A DNA stretch of 64,000 nucleotides from Bdellovibrio sp. BCCA (GCF_037996825.1 NZ_JBBNAC010000001.1:2294001-2358000), one strand, 5' to 3'; positions 51,733-60,913 are shown, counted from the stretch's first letter. Translations and numbers: made by a program. The notes: generated from the letters alone by a model not told the origin.

Positions 51733-53796
51733 TTAGAAGTTGATACCCAATCCCACAGTTCCGTAGAAGGTGTTCAACTCTGCTTTTTGATTGAGCGAAG
51801 AGTCTGTGAAGCCGTAACGTTTCATCCCGAATCCCGCTTCACCGAAATAACGGTCTGACCACAAAACTTTACCGTGGAAGTTCAGTGACATCGGCGCATT
51901 CAAAGTCACTTTAGAATCCATCGAACTCATATAATAGATGAATTCCATATCCACCCATTTTGGATAGCGCATGATTGGCAAAAGGTTGAAGAAGTCATCA
52001 AACACTTTTGGCATCGAGCGCGCCCAGAAAGCTCCTACACCAAGCATTGGCGCTTTGAGTTTATCAAAAGTCACATTCTGATAGGAAATCATTCCCCCAA
52101 CGGATTCATCGCGTCCCCACAATCCTGGCGTCACGCGATATTTCAAATCTACAGTCATCACGCTAAGAGGAGCTGTATTGCCTGCCGTGTCCACTTTCAA
52201 CTGATTGAACGATTGGAAATACTTTGCGCTGAATCCCCATCTTTGACGAGAAAGCCAATAATTTGTCCAACCAAAAAGATCTTCAAACCATTGATTGTAA
52301 GCCACCTCGCCCATAATGATGAAGTCGCTCTTTGCCTGTACACCAGTGAAGCGACCGGAAAGCTCACGCGGGAAACCTTTATAGATTTCATAGTAGGACT
52401 TATAGGTTTTTCCATCGACAGTGACATTTAAATACGAGCGATTGATTTGACCACGCTCTGTCGCCTTAAATTTCCAAACAAAACTTGCAGGGTCACGCGG
52501 ATCCACTTCCACAGAGTTTTGATCGGAAGACACTTCTGCCACAGGTTGCTTACGGCCTTCCAACTTAACACCGTCAATGTACGTGCCTGTCGGAGTGCGT
52601 TTGCTCAGGTAAGCGCGAGATTGTGTGCGAGGAATTTCAGAAAGCTCGAAACGTTGCTTGAAAACACCGCCGCCCTGTCCCGGCAAATAAATTTTCGGAT
52701 CGTCTTTCTTGATAGCCGCAGCCCAGAACTTACGAGGGTCACCGATCGTTGCTTCAAATCCCAAGAGCTTCGTTAAAGAAGAGTATTGATCTGGATTGAG
52801 AATGATGGAGCGACCAATCGGACGCGTGTCGTAACCCACGATTCTTAGAACAGTGGGCTTTTTCGTGTCAGCGATATCCATCAGTTCCAATTTGTTTGGA
52901 ACTGTCACGAATTCGTAAGACTCTCCACTTGCAAGCTCTGCAAAGAACGATGTCGGCATGTCCGCAGCGACAACCACAGAGTTTTTCATAGGAGCTTCTT
53001 CATTTTGCACAAGCACGCGTGGAGTCGTCGCATCCGTGCGCACTTTCCCCATGATCACGTTACGACCTGAAGATTTCGTTCCGTATCTTTGCGAGCACAT
53101 TTTTGTCGAGTTACGACCGTCTGTTTGAGTTAAGCAAAAACGGAAAGATTCTTTCTGCCCCCAGAAGGGTGCTTTCGCTGCTTCCGCATCCACAATCGCA
53201 AACTGGGAACCAAAAATACCAGCACGAATCAAATCTTTTGCCGGAACGCCTTTTGTGATCAAAGCTTTACGCCACTCTTCAAGTTGTTTGGCCCATTTTG
53301 TATGATCAGCTTCCGTAAAGTTATACGTCCAAAGAACCGCACCGGTTCTGGAAATCATTTCCAAAGTTCCGTGTGTCATGAGCTTATCCGGCCATGCCAT
53401 CACAAGAGTGGTCTTTGCGGCTTCACTGCCGCCAAGAATTTGGTTGAGCTGCGAATGAGTTTTTCCTAACGGCAAAAGAGCAAAGAAAAAGTTTTTTTCA
53501 TTGAAAAGGACGTTTCCGATTTTCAACGTCTTACCCTTGTCGCCCGTAAGATCGTACTCCAACTCCAAAGGAGGTAAAATCACGCCGTTATCGATTTGAT
53601 CGAAATAAAGGGGTTTATTGAAGTCGCGTGTCGCTGCTGTTTTCAACAACGAACGTTGAGGAGCTGGAATTTCCTCTTGAGCTTCCGCTGGAGCTGGGGT
53701 GGAAGCTGGCGGGGCTGCCGGAGCTGACTCCTGAGCCTGCGCGAACGTACCGAAACTAATAAGTGCAGATAATACCAGATGCTGCGCAATATTCAC
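51733..53796 (-). CDS. Exported beta-barrel protein, paralogue of 20352-22127
   Basis: 687 residues from a GTG at 53794-53796 with AGAGG upstream. Signal peptide (MNIAQHLVLSALISFGTFAQ) is followed by an Ala/Pro-rich linker (SAPAAPPASTPAPAEAQEE). A strand-rich periplasmic domain follows, starting KPLYFDQIDNGVILP, then a C-terminal barrel ending GLGINF. It shares domain order and several motifs with the 591-residue protein at 20352-22127 but has about 100 more residues, mainly linker. The function of the pair is unknown; the Ala/Pro linker suggests a tether spanning the periplasm. Confidence 0.75.
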   Translation of the reverse strand: MNIAQHLVLSALISFGTFAQAQESAPAAPPASTPAPAEAQEEIPAPQRSLLKTAATRDFNKPLYFDQIDNGVILPPLELEYDLTGDKGKTLKIGNVLFNEKNFFFALLPLGKTHSQLNQILGGSEAAKTTLVMAWPDKLMTHGTLEMISRTGAVLWTYNFTEADHTKWAKQLEEWRKALITKGVPAKDLIRAGIFGSQFAIVDAEAAKAPFWGQKESFRFCLTQTDGRNSTKMCSQRYGTKSSGRNVIMGKVRTDATTPRVLVQNEEAPMKNSVVVAADMPTSFFAELASGESYEFVTVPNKLELMDIADTKKPTVLRIVGYDTRPIGRSIILNPDQYSSLTKLLGFEATIGDPRKFWAAAIKKDDPKIYLPGQGGGVFKQRFELSEIPRTQSRAYLSKRTPTGTYIDGVKLEGRKQPVAEVSSDQNSVEVDPRDPASFVWKFKATERGQINRSYLNVTVDGKTYKSYYEIYKGFPRELSGRFTGVQAKSDFIIMGEVAYNQWFEDLFGWTNYWLSRQRWGFSAKYFQSFNQLKVDTAGNTAPLSVMTVDLKYRVTPGLWGRDESVGGMISYQNVTFDKLKAPMLGVGAFWARSMPKVFDDFFNLLPIMRYPKWVDMEFIYYMSSMDSKVTLNAPMSLNFHGKVLWSDRYFGEAGFGMKRYGFTDSSLNQKAELNTFYGTVGLGINF

Positions 53797-53872
53797 GTTG
53801 TTACCTCTTTGCTGTTCCTTATCTGAATTTTATTGCCTCGGGCTCCTGCCCTCGTCCCTCCGGGCTGGCGCG

Positions 53873-53897
53873 ATAAAATCCCCTCCTAGGATTTTAT
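53873..53897. repeat. Inverted repeat in the divergent intergenic gap
   Basis: ATAAAATCC-cctccta-GGATTTTAT is a perfect 9-bp inverted repeat. It is preceded by a C/G-rich stretch (GGGCTCC, CCGGGCTGG) unlike the neighbouring sequence. Between divergent genes it may be an operator or an intergenic repeat unit; a genome-wide count would tell. Confidence 0.4.
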
Positions 53898-53984
53898 TGA
53901 ATGCGAGGTTTTGTAACAAGCTAAAATATTGGACTGTCTGGGATTTTTGGAATATTAAGACCAAAGCAAACCTGAAGGAGCTTT

Positions 53985-54707
53985 ATGTCTTCCGCACGCA
54001 CGATTTACCACATGAAAGTAGAACAAATCATCGATCACACTCCGACAGTGCGCGAACTGGTGCTTAAAACGGACTCTCCGGCCGAATTTTCCTTTAAAGC
54101 TGGCCAATTTGTGATGCTCAACGTCCCACAAGGTGAGGCTAAGCCGATTTTGCGTGCTTATTCCATCGCCTCTGATGACCGCATCAAGAATGGTTTCCGC
54201 CTTTTGTTTAAGTTCGTTGAAAATGGAGTGGCCTCGACTTTTGTTTGGAATCTCAAAGGGGGCGAGACGCTCAACTTTACCGGACCTTTTGGAAAAGTGT
54301 TTTTCCAAGAGCCGCCGACAGAGCAAATTGTTTTCCTCAATACCGGCACCGGACTTTCTCAACATATCTGTTATCTGCTTTCTAAAAAAGAACAGTATCC
54401 GAATCTTCGCTATCGCATGCTTTTCGGAGTTCGCTCTGAGAAAGACATGTACTACCAAAAAGAAATCGATCAGCTGCAAAAAGAACTCAAAGATTTCAAA
54501 TTTGAGTTTGTCCTTAGCCGCCCGCAAGACGACTGGAAGGGTAAAAAAGGTTACGTGCAAAACTTTATCAGCGAGTTTGATTATAAAAACATTCCGACGA
54601 CGTTCTACCTTTGCGGTAACGGCGGCATGATCAAAGAAGTGAAGCATCAGCTTCTTGAAGTGGATGGTTTTGAGAAATCACGCATCTGGGCGGAAGCGTT
54701 TGACTAA
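53985..54707 (+). CDS. Ferredoxin/flavodoxin--NADP reductase-type flavoprotein
   Basis: 240 residues, compact FNR fold. FAD-binding motif RAYSIAS (about 52-58, RxYSxxS), then a pyridine-nucleotide site with NTGTGLSQ (about 121-128) and CGNGGMIKEV (about 206-215). Reaction: electron transfer between NAD(P)H and a ferredoxin or flavodoxin, in the cytoplasm. GGAG lies four bases before the ATG. The next gene probably starts within its last codons, so they are coupled. Confidence 0.85.
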   Translation: MSSARTIYHMKVEQIIDHTPTVRELVLKTDSPAEFSFKAGQFVMLNVPQGEAKPILRAYSIASDDRIKNGFRLLFKFVENGVASTFVWNLKGGETLNFTGPFGKVFFQEPPTEQIVFLNTGTGLSQHICYLLSKKEQYPNLRYRMLFGVRSEKDMYYQKEIDQLQKELKDFKFEFVLSRPQDDWKGKKGYVQNFISEFDYKNIPTTFYLCGNGGMIKEVKHQLLEVDGFEKSRIWAEAFD

Positions 54708-55608
54708 GAGTCGCGCGGCCGTTGAATTAATTTTTGCCGGAGTCCTTTGGGGCTTTGGCTTCGTCGCCACTGTCTGGGCTCTGAAGGCCTTCACTCCCAT
54801 CGAGACATTAATTTATCGTTTTATTATCGCCTCTGTTTTTGGCGAGATTCTTTACATCATTTTTCGAGGAATCAACTTCACGACGATTCGCGAAGAATTA
54901 TTGCGCGCGCTTCCCGCGGGTCTTTTCCTTGGCGGGATGCTATTGCTGCAAACTATTGGTCTTAAATATACAACGGCAACAAAGAGTGGATTTCTAACCA
55001 GTCTTTATGTGATCTTTGTACCGCTTTTCAATGCGTGGTTTTTCAAGTCTCGTTCCGGCTGGAAAAATTATGCTTTGGTTTTATTGGCCTTGGCGGGAAC
55101 CTTTATTCTGATGGACGCAAATCTTCAAGGAGTCAACACCGGTGATCTTTGGACGATTGGTTGTTCGGTCATCGCCGCTTTTCACATTATTTATATCGGC
55201 CGCATTTCAAACCGTGTCGGCAATGCGTTTCGCTTTAATAATTTTCAATCTTTGTGGTGCTTAGCTTTTCTGACTCCCCTTTTATTAACTCAAGATAAAA
55301 TCAACATAAGTTCAGAGCACTGGCTTCCTTGGATTGGCGTGATCTGTTTGGGAGTGGCTTCGAGTGTGATTGCGTTTTATTTGCAAGTGCGCACACAAAA
55401 AGTTCTGTCGGATGCGACAGCGAGTATGCTGTTTTTATTGGAGTCGCCATTTGCGGCAATCTTTGGATATTTTATTTTAAGTGAGCGCCTGACGTTGTTT
55501 CAACTCTCAGGCGCCTTGATGATTTTAATCGCTTCTATTCTGCAGATTCTTTGGGACCCTTCTTCAAAGACCACAGGAACGAAATCGCAATCACAAGTCC
55601 TCCACTAA
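54700..55608 (+). CDS. EamA-family (DMT) drug/metabolite transporter
   Basis: 302 residues from a TTG at 54700 overlapping the FNR stop; an earlier ATG at 54655 would sit inside the FNR gene. The EamA duplicated five-helix layout is visible: about ten hydrophobic segments, starting AVELIFAGVLWGFGFVATVW, with the second half beginning near GDLWTIGCSVIAAFHIIYIG. A final helix is LTLFQLSGALMILIASILQI. Substrate unknown; the family exports metabolites or amino acids. The last 74 bases overlap the converging DUF475 gene, so the two transcripts would be antisense at their ends. Confidence 0.82.
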   Translation: MTKSRAAVELIFAGVLWGFGFVATVWALKAFTPIETLIYRFIIASVFGEILYIIFRGINFTTIREELLRALPAGLFLGGMLLLQTIGLKYTTATKSGFLTSLYVIFVPLFNAWFFKSRSGWKNYALVLLALAGTFILMDANLQGVNTGDLWTIGCSVIAAFHIIYIGRISNRVGNAFRFNNFQSLWCLAFLTPLLLTQDKINISSEHWLPWIGVICLGVASSVIAFYLQVRTQKVLSDATASMLFLLESPFAAIFGYFILSERLTLFQLSGALMILIASILQILWDPSSKTTGTKSQSQVLH

Positions 55609-56566
55609 GACCAGTCACCCATTCTGGAATGTGCAAGAATGGATCTGCGAGCATGATCATGGACAGAATGCCGATGGCATAGAAGGCGCCATGCTCAAGA
55701 TAAGCAAACTGCTTGAGTGCTTCCTTTTCAACAAACATGATCGTCAAACTTCTGACGAAGAAAGCGCCGATACTGAGACCAATCATGATAATGAAAAGAT
55801 TGTGCGTGATAGCAAAGGCTCCGACAACACCGTCAAAGCTGAAAGATGCATCTAGAACTTCCAAATAAAGGAACATGCCCGCGCTGGCTCTGTGCACGTC
55901 CTTCATTGTTTCATCAGAAGCTTCAAGCCATGAACCGATGCCGTCAACAATCACATAAGTAATAAGACCCGCCATTCCCGCTTTCAAAAAGGTCAATGAT
56001 TCTTCCATAGGCAGGAAGTGAGAGATCAACGCAAGAATGACAAGACAAAGAGCGACCTCGATCGCTTCGACTTTGCTCCCCAAATACGCTGTTGGTTTTT
56101 CGATAAAAGGAATCCAGTGCAAATCCTTGCTTTCATCGTAGAAGTATTTAAGGGCCACCATCAACAAGAACGCACCACCAAAGGCCGCCACTTGCAGATG
56201 TGCTCCTAACATCAATTTTGCGTAGTCGTCAGGACGAGTGGCCGCCATCACCAAAGCTTGCCATGGATTGATGTCGGCTGCGAAAGTGACAATCAATAAC
56301 GGAAAGATCAAACGCATTCCGAAAACCGCGATCAACATTCCCCACGTCAAAAAACGATGACGCCATACCGGAGTCATTTCTTTAAGAACAACGGCATTCA
56401 CAATCGCATTATCGAAAGACAAAGAGATTTCGAGAACAGCTAAGATCACCGCAATAAAAAGAGCGCTGAAACCTGCCGCCGCAGTTCCGCCGTAATAATG
56501 ACCAACAAAGTAAGACGCAATAAGTCCGATAACCGTAAAGAAAAAGGAGCCAGTAAAGTATTTCAT
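55535..56566 (-). CDS. DUF475/TerC-like membrane protein
   Basis: 343 residues with nine or so membrane helices. The DUF475/TerC-type acidic signature occurs twice: LEISLSFDNAIVNA (about 46-59) and LEVLDASFSFDGVVGAF (about 235-251), both with SFDN/SFDG and flanking Glu. These repeated acidic motifs within helices are typical of LysE-superfamily metal or proton-linked transporters. Cytoplasmic membrane. Function unknown; TerC relatives are linked to manganese export. Convergent 74-base overlap with the EamA gene. Confidence 0.85.
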   Translation of the reverse strand: MKYFTGSFFFTVIGLIASYFVGHYYGGTAAAGFSALFIAVILAVLEISLSFDNAIVNAVVLKEMTPVWRHRFLTWGMLIAVFGMRLIFPLLIVTFAADINPWQALVMAATRPDDYAKLMLGAHLQVAAFGGAFLLMVALKYFYDESKDLHWIPFIEKPTAYLGSKVEAIEVALCLVILALISHFLPMEESLTFLKAGMAGLITYVIVDGIGSWLEASDETMKDVHRASAGMFLYLEVLDASFSFDGVVGAFAITHNLFIIMIGLSIGAFFVRSLTIMFVEKEALKQFAYLEHGAFYAIGILSMIMLADPFLHIPEWVTGLSGGLVIAISFLWSLKKGPKESAE

Positions 56567-56605
56567 GGCTCCACATCCTGCGGCTCTAGGCGCGAAGAAT
56601 CAAGA

Positions 56606-59206
56606 TTATTTCAAAACAGGTTTTAAAAATTTACCAGTTTCACTGCCTGAAACTTTAGCAACCTGCTCTGGAGTTCCGGTGGCGACGATATAGCCTCCGC
56701 CTTTTCCTCCATCAGGTCCTAGATCAATCACATGGTCTGCCGATTTAACAACTTCCATATTGTGTTCGATCACCAGCACCGTGTTGCCCTGATCTGCGAG
56801 CTCTTGAATAAGTTCTACAAGCTTGCGAACGTCATCAAAATGCAGACCCGTTGTCGGCTCATCGAGGATGTACAACGTTTTGCCAGTACCGCGACGAGAA
56901 AGCTCTTTAGAAAGCTTCACGCGTTGCGCTTCACCACCCGATAAGGTCGTCGAACTTTGCCCCAGAGTCATGTAATCCAAACCTACGCGATGCAAAGTTT
57001 CAAGCTTGCGATAAATCTGACTGTGGTTTTTGAAAAACTCCAACGCTTCACTGACGCTCATTTCAAGAACATCCGCGATGGATTTGCTTTTGTATTTAAT
57101 ATTCAACGTTTCACGATTGTATCTGCGTCCCTGGCATGTATCACAGGTCACAAAGACATCGCTAAGAAAGTGCATCTCCACACGGATTTGTCCATGTCCC
57201 ATACACGTTTCGCAGCGACCGCCCTTGACGTTAAAACTAAAACGACCTGGTTCATAACCACGAAGTTTTGAATCCGGAAGATTCGCGAAGAGATCACGAA
57301 TCATTGGGAAAAGTCCTACGTACGTCGCTGGCGTAGATCGCGGTGTTCTGCCAATCGGTCTTTGATTGATGTCGATGACTTTGTCAATCTTATCAAGACC
57401 TTCAATTTTTTTATAAGGCGACGGCTGTGCTGACGCTTTATAAAAATGCTGCGCTAAAATTTTATAAAGAGTGTCGATGATCAGCGTACTTTTTCCTGAA
57501 CCTGAAACTCCGGTTACTGCCGTGAATGTGCCCAGCGGAATCTGCATGTCCACATTGTGCAGATTATTTCCGCTAGCTCCTGTCAGTTTTAGAAACTGAC
57601 CATTGCCTTTGCGGCGTTCTGCGGGAACAGGAATGCGCATCTCACCTTTAAGATATTTTCCTGTCAGTGATTTTGGATTGTTCTCAAGTTCTTCCGGAGT
57701 TCCTTGGGCCATCATCTCACCACCTAAAACACCAGCGCGAGGACCCAAGTCGACAACGAAATCCGCATAACGAATCGTATCTTCATCATGCTCAACCAGA
57801 AGAATCGTATTTCCACGATCTTTAAGCTCGCCGATAATATTTAACAAACGGTGATGGTCGCGCGGATGAAGACCAATACTCGGCTCGTCCATCACGTAAA
57901 GAACACCGATCAACGAAGAACCGACTTGCGTTGCCAAACGAATGCGCTGAGCTTCACCACCCGACAAAGTTCTTGAGGGACGACTTAAAGATAAATATCC
58001 CGTTCCCACACGAATCAAATAATCCAAACGTGCGACAATTTGTTTGACGATCTTTTCAGCGATTAATTGGTCTTTGGATTTCCACTTCAATTTTGAAATC
58101 CAGTCACGCAACTCAACGGCACCGAGGTCCGCAAGCTCCGCGATCGTTTTTTCACCCAAACGAATGTTGAGCGCTTCCGGTCTTAGACGTGAGCCATGAC
58201 AATCAGGACACGCCGATAAAACCATTTCTTCATCTTCTTCGTCATCTTCATCCGAAGTTTTTTTGCCTTTGTATTTATAAACGACTTTATCTAATTTTTT
58301 TCCGCCGACTTCCGAGTCTGAAAATTGTTCTTCCTCCACAAGGTCGATGGTTCCCAAACCATTGCATGTCGGGCAGGCTCCGCGCGGATTATTGAAACTG
58401 AACATACGCGGTTCAATTTCAGGAAAGCTGTATCCGCACTCAGGGCACGCCGAATGAAGTGAATAGGAAACGCGTTCGCCGTCCAGAGTTTCAATAATAA
58501 CTCGGCCATTCGCCATCGAAAGCGCGGTGTTGATACTTTCTGAAAGACGAAGTTTCATGGAGTCTTTAAGAATCAACTGATCGACAACAAGATCAATATC
58601 GTGGGTTTTGGTTTTTGCAAGCTTCGTCGCTTTATCAAGATCAATCATCTTGCCGTCGACTTTGGCTTTCACAAAACCTTTCTTAGCCCAGCGTTGGAAC
58701 TCCGCTAAGAACTCCCCTTTTTTCCCTGAAGCCATGGGAGCCAGAACATAGAACTTCGTGCCCATGCTCTTTTTCATCACGTCTTCAATAATCTGTTGCG
58801 GAGTTTGACTGGTCACTGGGATGTGATGAATCGGACATTCAGGGATTCCCAGTTTTGCATATAACAAACGAAGATAATCGTAAATCTCTGTCACCGTTCC
58901 CACAGTGGAGCGAGGATTTGTGCTCACTGATTTTTGATCAATAGCAATCGCCGGAGAAAGTCCAGAGATGGAATCCACTTCCGGTTTTTTTAATTGCTCA
59001 AGGAAATTTCGCGCATACGCCGACAGACTTTCAACGTAACGACGTTGTCCTTCTGCATAGACAGTGTCAAAAGCGAGTGAGGATTTCCCACTGCCGCTCA
59101 AACCCGTAAACACCGTGATTTTATTCCGAGGAATAACCACGCTGACGTTTTTCAGGTTATGCTCTTTTGCGCCTTTTACTATGATTCCATCTTCAGCTTG
59201 TGACAT
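56606..59206 (-). CDS. uvrA: Excinuclease ABC subunit A, compact form
   Basis: 866 residues, about 70 shorter than the usual 940. Two ABC ATPase halves: Walker A GLSGSGKSS (about 35-43) and GVSGSGKST (about 575), ABC signatures LSGGEAQRI and LSGGEAQRV, and zinc-finger motifs CPECG...CPTCNGLG and CETCMGHGQ...CDTCQGRRY. Between GLG and the CPDCHGSRLR block only 47 residues remain, instead of about 110, and they include DEDDEEDEE. That is the region of the insertion domain used in DNA contact. Function: damage recognition in nucleotide excision repair with UvrB, in the cytoplasm. No uvrB adjacent. Confidence 0.96.
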   Translation of the reverse strand: MSQAEDGIIVKGAKEHNLKNVSVVIPRNKITVFTGLSGSGKSSLAFDTVYAEGQRRYVESLSAYARNFLEQLKKPEVDSISGLSPAIAIDQKSVSTNPRSTVGTVTEIYDYLRLLYAKLGIPECPIHHIPVTSQTPQQIIEDVMKKSMGTKFYVLAPMASGKKGEFLAEFQRWAKKGFVKAKVDGKMIDLDKATKLAKTKTHDIDLVVDQLILKDSMKLRLSESINTALSMANGRVIIETLDGERVSYSLHSACPECGYSFPEIEPRMFSFNNPRGACPTCNGLGTIDLVEEEQFSDSEVGGKKLDKVVYKYKGKKTSDEDDEEDEEMVLSACPDCHGSRLRPEALNIRLGEKTIAELADLGAVELRDWISKLKWKSKDQLIAEKIVKQIVARLDYLIRVGTGYLSLSRPSRTLSGGEAQRIRLATQVGSSLIGVLYVMDEPSIGLHPRDHHRLLNIIGELKDRGNTILLVEHDEDTIRYADFVVDLGPRAGVLGGEMMAQGTPEELENNPKSLTGKYLKGEMRIPVPAERRKGNGQFLKLTGASGNNLHNVDMQIPLGTFTAVTGVSGSGKSTLIIDTLYKILAQHFYKASAQPSPYKKIEGLDKIDKVIDINQRPIGRTPRSTPATYVGLFPMIRDLFANLPDSKLRGYEPGRFSFNVKGGRCETCMGHGQIRVEMHFLSDVFVTCDTCQGRRYNRETLNIKYKSKSIADVLEMSVSEALEFFKNHSQIYRKLETLHRVGLDYMTLGQSSTTLSGGEAQRVKLSKELSRRGTGKTLYILDEPTTGLHFDDVRKLVELIQELADQGNTVLVIEHNMEVVKSADHVIDLGPDGGKGGGYIVATGTPEQVAKVSGSETGKFLKPVLK

Positions 59207-59294
59207 AAGCCCACATTGTAGAATGGAAAGCGCGGAATAGACAATACAGGTCTAGCAATTAGGAAGGAGGGTCAAAAAATTTCGACCCTTAGAT

Positions 59295-59786
59295 TTATTT
59301 AGCCTGGCACGCAGGACACACACCATAAAGCTCTAGGATGTGATGTGTTAGTTTAAATCCGAATTGATTCGCGACTTTTTCTTGAAGACTTTCAATCGCT
59401 CTGTTTTCAAATTCACAGATTTTTCCGCACTTCACACATGTCAAATGGTCATGGTGACCCTTCGGAGTCAGCTCGTAACGAGCAGGAAGTCCACCCATGC
59501 GAACTTCTGTCACAAATGTGCCTTCAGTCAGCGTACGCAAGAAACGATAAACAGTCGCAAATCCAATCTCAGGATGAATCTTGTTGAGCTTTTCATAAAG
59601 CTCTTGCGCCGTGACGTGACGACGGCCCTCATGAAGAGCCTTTAAGATCGCCATACGTTGAGTTGTGACCTTCAAGTTGAGCGCACGGATAATACGCTTA
59701 AGCTCTGCTTCGTCAAAATCATCATGATGAACAACAATGTCTTCATCGTGCTGTCTTGGCAGAAATGGAACTGTGTCTTTACCCAT
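59295..59786 (-). CDS. fur: Fur-family metalloregulator
   Basis: 163 residues from the ATG at 59784-59786 with GAGG before it; a GTG two codons earlier is less likely. N-terminal winged helix (RMAILKALHEGRRHVTAQEL, IGFATVYRFLRTL) and C-terminal metal-binding and dimerisation domain with HHDHLTC, two CxxC pairs (CVKC and CPAC) and HHIL. The pairs suggest a structural zinc. It could be Fur, Zur or PerR; the sequence alone does not separate them. A Fur-box-like site lies upstream. Function: metal-dependent repressor, probably autoregulated. Confidence 0.88.
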   Translation of the reverse strand: MGKDTVPFLPRQHDEDIVVHHDDFDEAELKRIIRALNLKVTTQRMAILKALHEGRRHVTAQELYEKLNKIHPEIGFATVYRFLRTLTEGTFVTEVRMGGLPARYELTPKGHHDHLTCVKCGKICEFENRAIESLQEKVANQFGFKLTHHILELYGVCPACQAK

Positions 59787-59847
59787 GGTCACCTCGAGGG
59801 TCAGTTATAGGGGATCCCCCTTGGGAAGTCCAAATAATTAAGAATCG

Positions 59848-59861
59848 TTATCAATTGATTA
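59848..59861. promoter_or_regulatory. Fur-box-like near-palindrome upstream of fur
   Basis: TTATCAATTGATTA is a 14-bp palindrome with one mismatched pair, embedded in AATCG-TTATCAATTGATTATTAAG. A+T-rich ATCA/TGAT symmetry is like the Fur consensus (GATAATGATAATCATTATC). It lies about 62 bases before the fur ATG on the minus strand, after folE2. Autoregulation by Fur or a relative is the natural reading. Confidence 0.5.
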
Positions 59862-59903
59862 TTAAGTAGCATGCGGATTCAGGGAGCTTAGCCCCCTAAA
59901 CTA

Positions 59904-60815
59904 TTAAAAACTGCGAAGTTTTTTACCTTTAGAAATATGAGAAACAGCATTGTGAGGATGCAGACTTTCGACATGGCTAAACTCAGCAACGTAATCCAAA
60001 ATACCTGCTTTCGCGTCCAAAGCCTCTTTCACACGGCGAGCGGCGTCTTCACAGAACATGAGATTCTGTCCGTTACGAAGAGCGAACTCCTGCTCGTCTT
60101 CCCTTTTCACCGCACCTTGAACCGCCGTTTGCAAAGCTTCTTCTATGATGTCGATCAAATCTGCGTAATTATAATTCGGACCGACTTCCGCTTTCACACG
60201 AGCAAAACTTCTTTGCGCATGCGGAGTCGCCACGATTCCTTGCGGAGTTCCTAACCAAGAATGAACCACATCAAAATCCAAAGACTGATCTTGGAATTGT
60301 TGTTTGAAACCATCTTGAATCAATTGTCGAGAAAGAGCCGCCGATGCGGGGCACGTGCTTGAGTAAGTCACAACCACTTCAACAAAATAGCTCTTTGCCC
60401 CTTCTTGATTAAAAGAAGAAAGCACTACTGGATAAGAGCGCCAAGCTTGATTTGTACTCTTTAGAGCCTTACGTACCAAGGGAGCTTCAAACTGCACTTG
60501 CACAAGAGCTTGAGTGGAAAGGTCTTCGTGAGTTTTCAAAAACTCATCCGTCGCTTTTCCCAAAAGTCCCAAAGTCATTTCGTTCTTCGTCAAAATGTCT
60601 TGCGTGATCAGATACAAACGCGACATGTGAATACCGCGCGAAGGTTTTTTATCAAGGCTGACTTTCGCGTCCGCACGCGCTGGAATTCGATAAACACCGT
60701 CAGCTTGTTTTAATAATAAAGGTAATTCGATGGAACCCATTCCCACCCAATCAATAGGCGCATACTTTTCGGAATGAGTTTCTTTAGCTACGTCAGGAAG
60801 ATTCGTTTTCGTCAT
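59904..60815 (-). CDS. folE2: GTP cyclohydrolase FolE2
   Basis: 303 residues from the ATG at 60813-60815, with a TTG alternative 15 bases upstream. FolE2 (type IB) motifs: SRGIHMSRL (about 60-68), the STCPASAALS block (about 151-160, with the metal-binding Cys) and NLMFCEDAARRV. Reaction: GTP to 7,8-dihydroneopterin triphosphate, the first step of folate (and queuosine-type) synthesis. The family replaces FolE under zinc limitation because it uses other metals. The closeness of a Fur-family gene fits metal-linked control. Divergent from the Maf gene across a palindrome. Confidence 0.92.
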   Translation of the reverse strand: MTKTNLPDVAKETHSEKYAPIDWVGMGSIELPLLLKQADGVYRIPARADAKVSLDKKPSRGIHMSRLYLITQDILTKNEMTLGLLGKATDEFLKTHEDLSTQALVQVQFEAPLVRKALKSTNQAWRSYPVVLSSFNQEGAKSYFVEVVVTYSSTCPASAALSRQLIQDGFKQQFQDQSLDFDVVHSWLGTPQGIVATPHAQRSFARVKAEVGPNYNYADLIDIIEEALQTAVQGAVKREDEQEFALRNGQNLMFCEDAARRVKEALDAKAGILDYVAEFSHVESLHPHNAVSHISKGKKLRSF

Positions 60816-60895
60816 AAGAGGTCTGTCCAATTCGAGAATGTTCTACCGCAATTTCGCCCCTTTGGCTCTTAAATTATAGTTTTTACATCGATAAT

Positions 60896-60907
60896 GCACT
60901 ATAGTGC
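60896..60907. promoter_or_regulatory. 12-bp palindrome between folE2 and the maf-type gene
   Basis: GCACTATAGTGC is perfectly self-complementary and lies 7 bases before the Maf ATG and 81 bases upstream of folE2, inside the 98-base divergent gap. A possible operator that could affect both genes, or part of the Maf promoter (its centre ACTATAGT is -10-like). Confidence 0.4.
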
Positions 60908-60913
60908 GGCCCT

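Noticed and set aside
53798-54067. A plus-strand frame in the gap before the flavin reductase gene
   Set aside because: It overlaps the start of the reductase gene, has no domain or signal and unlikely codon use; the reductase start has a GGAG site.
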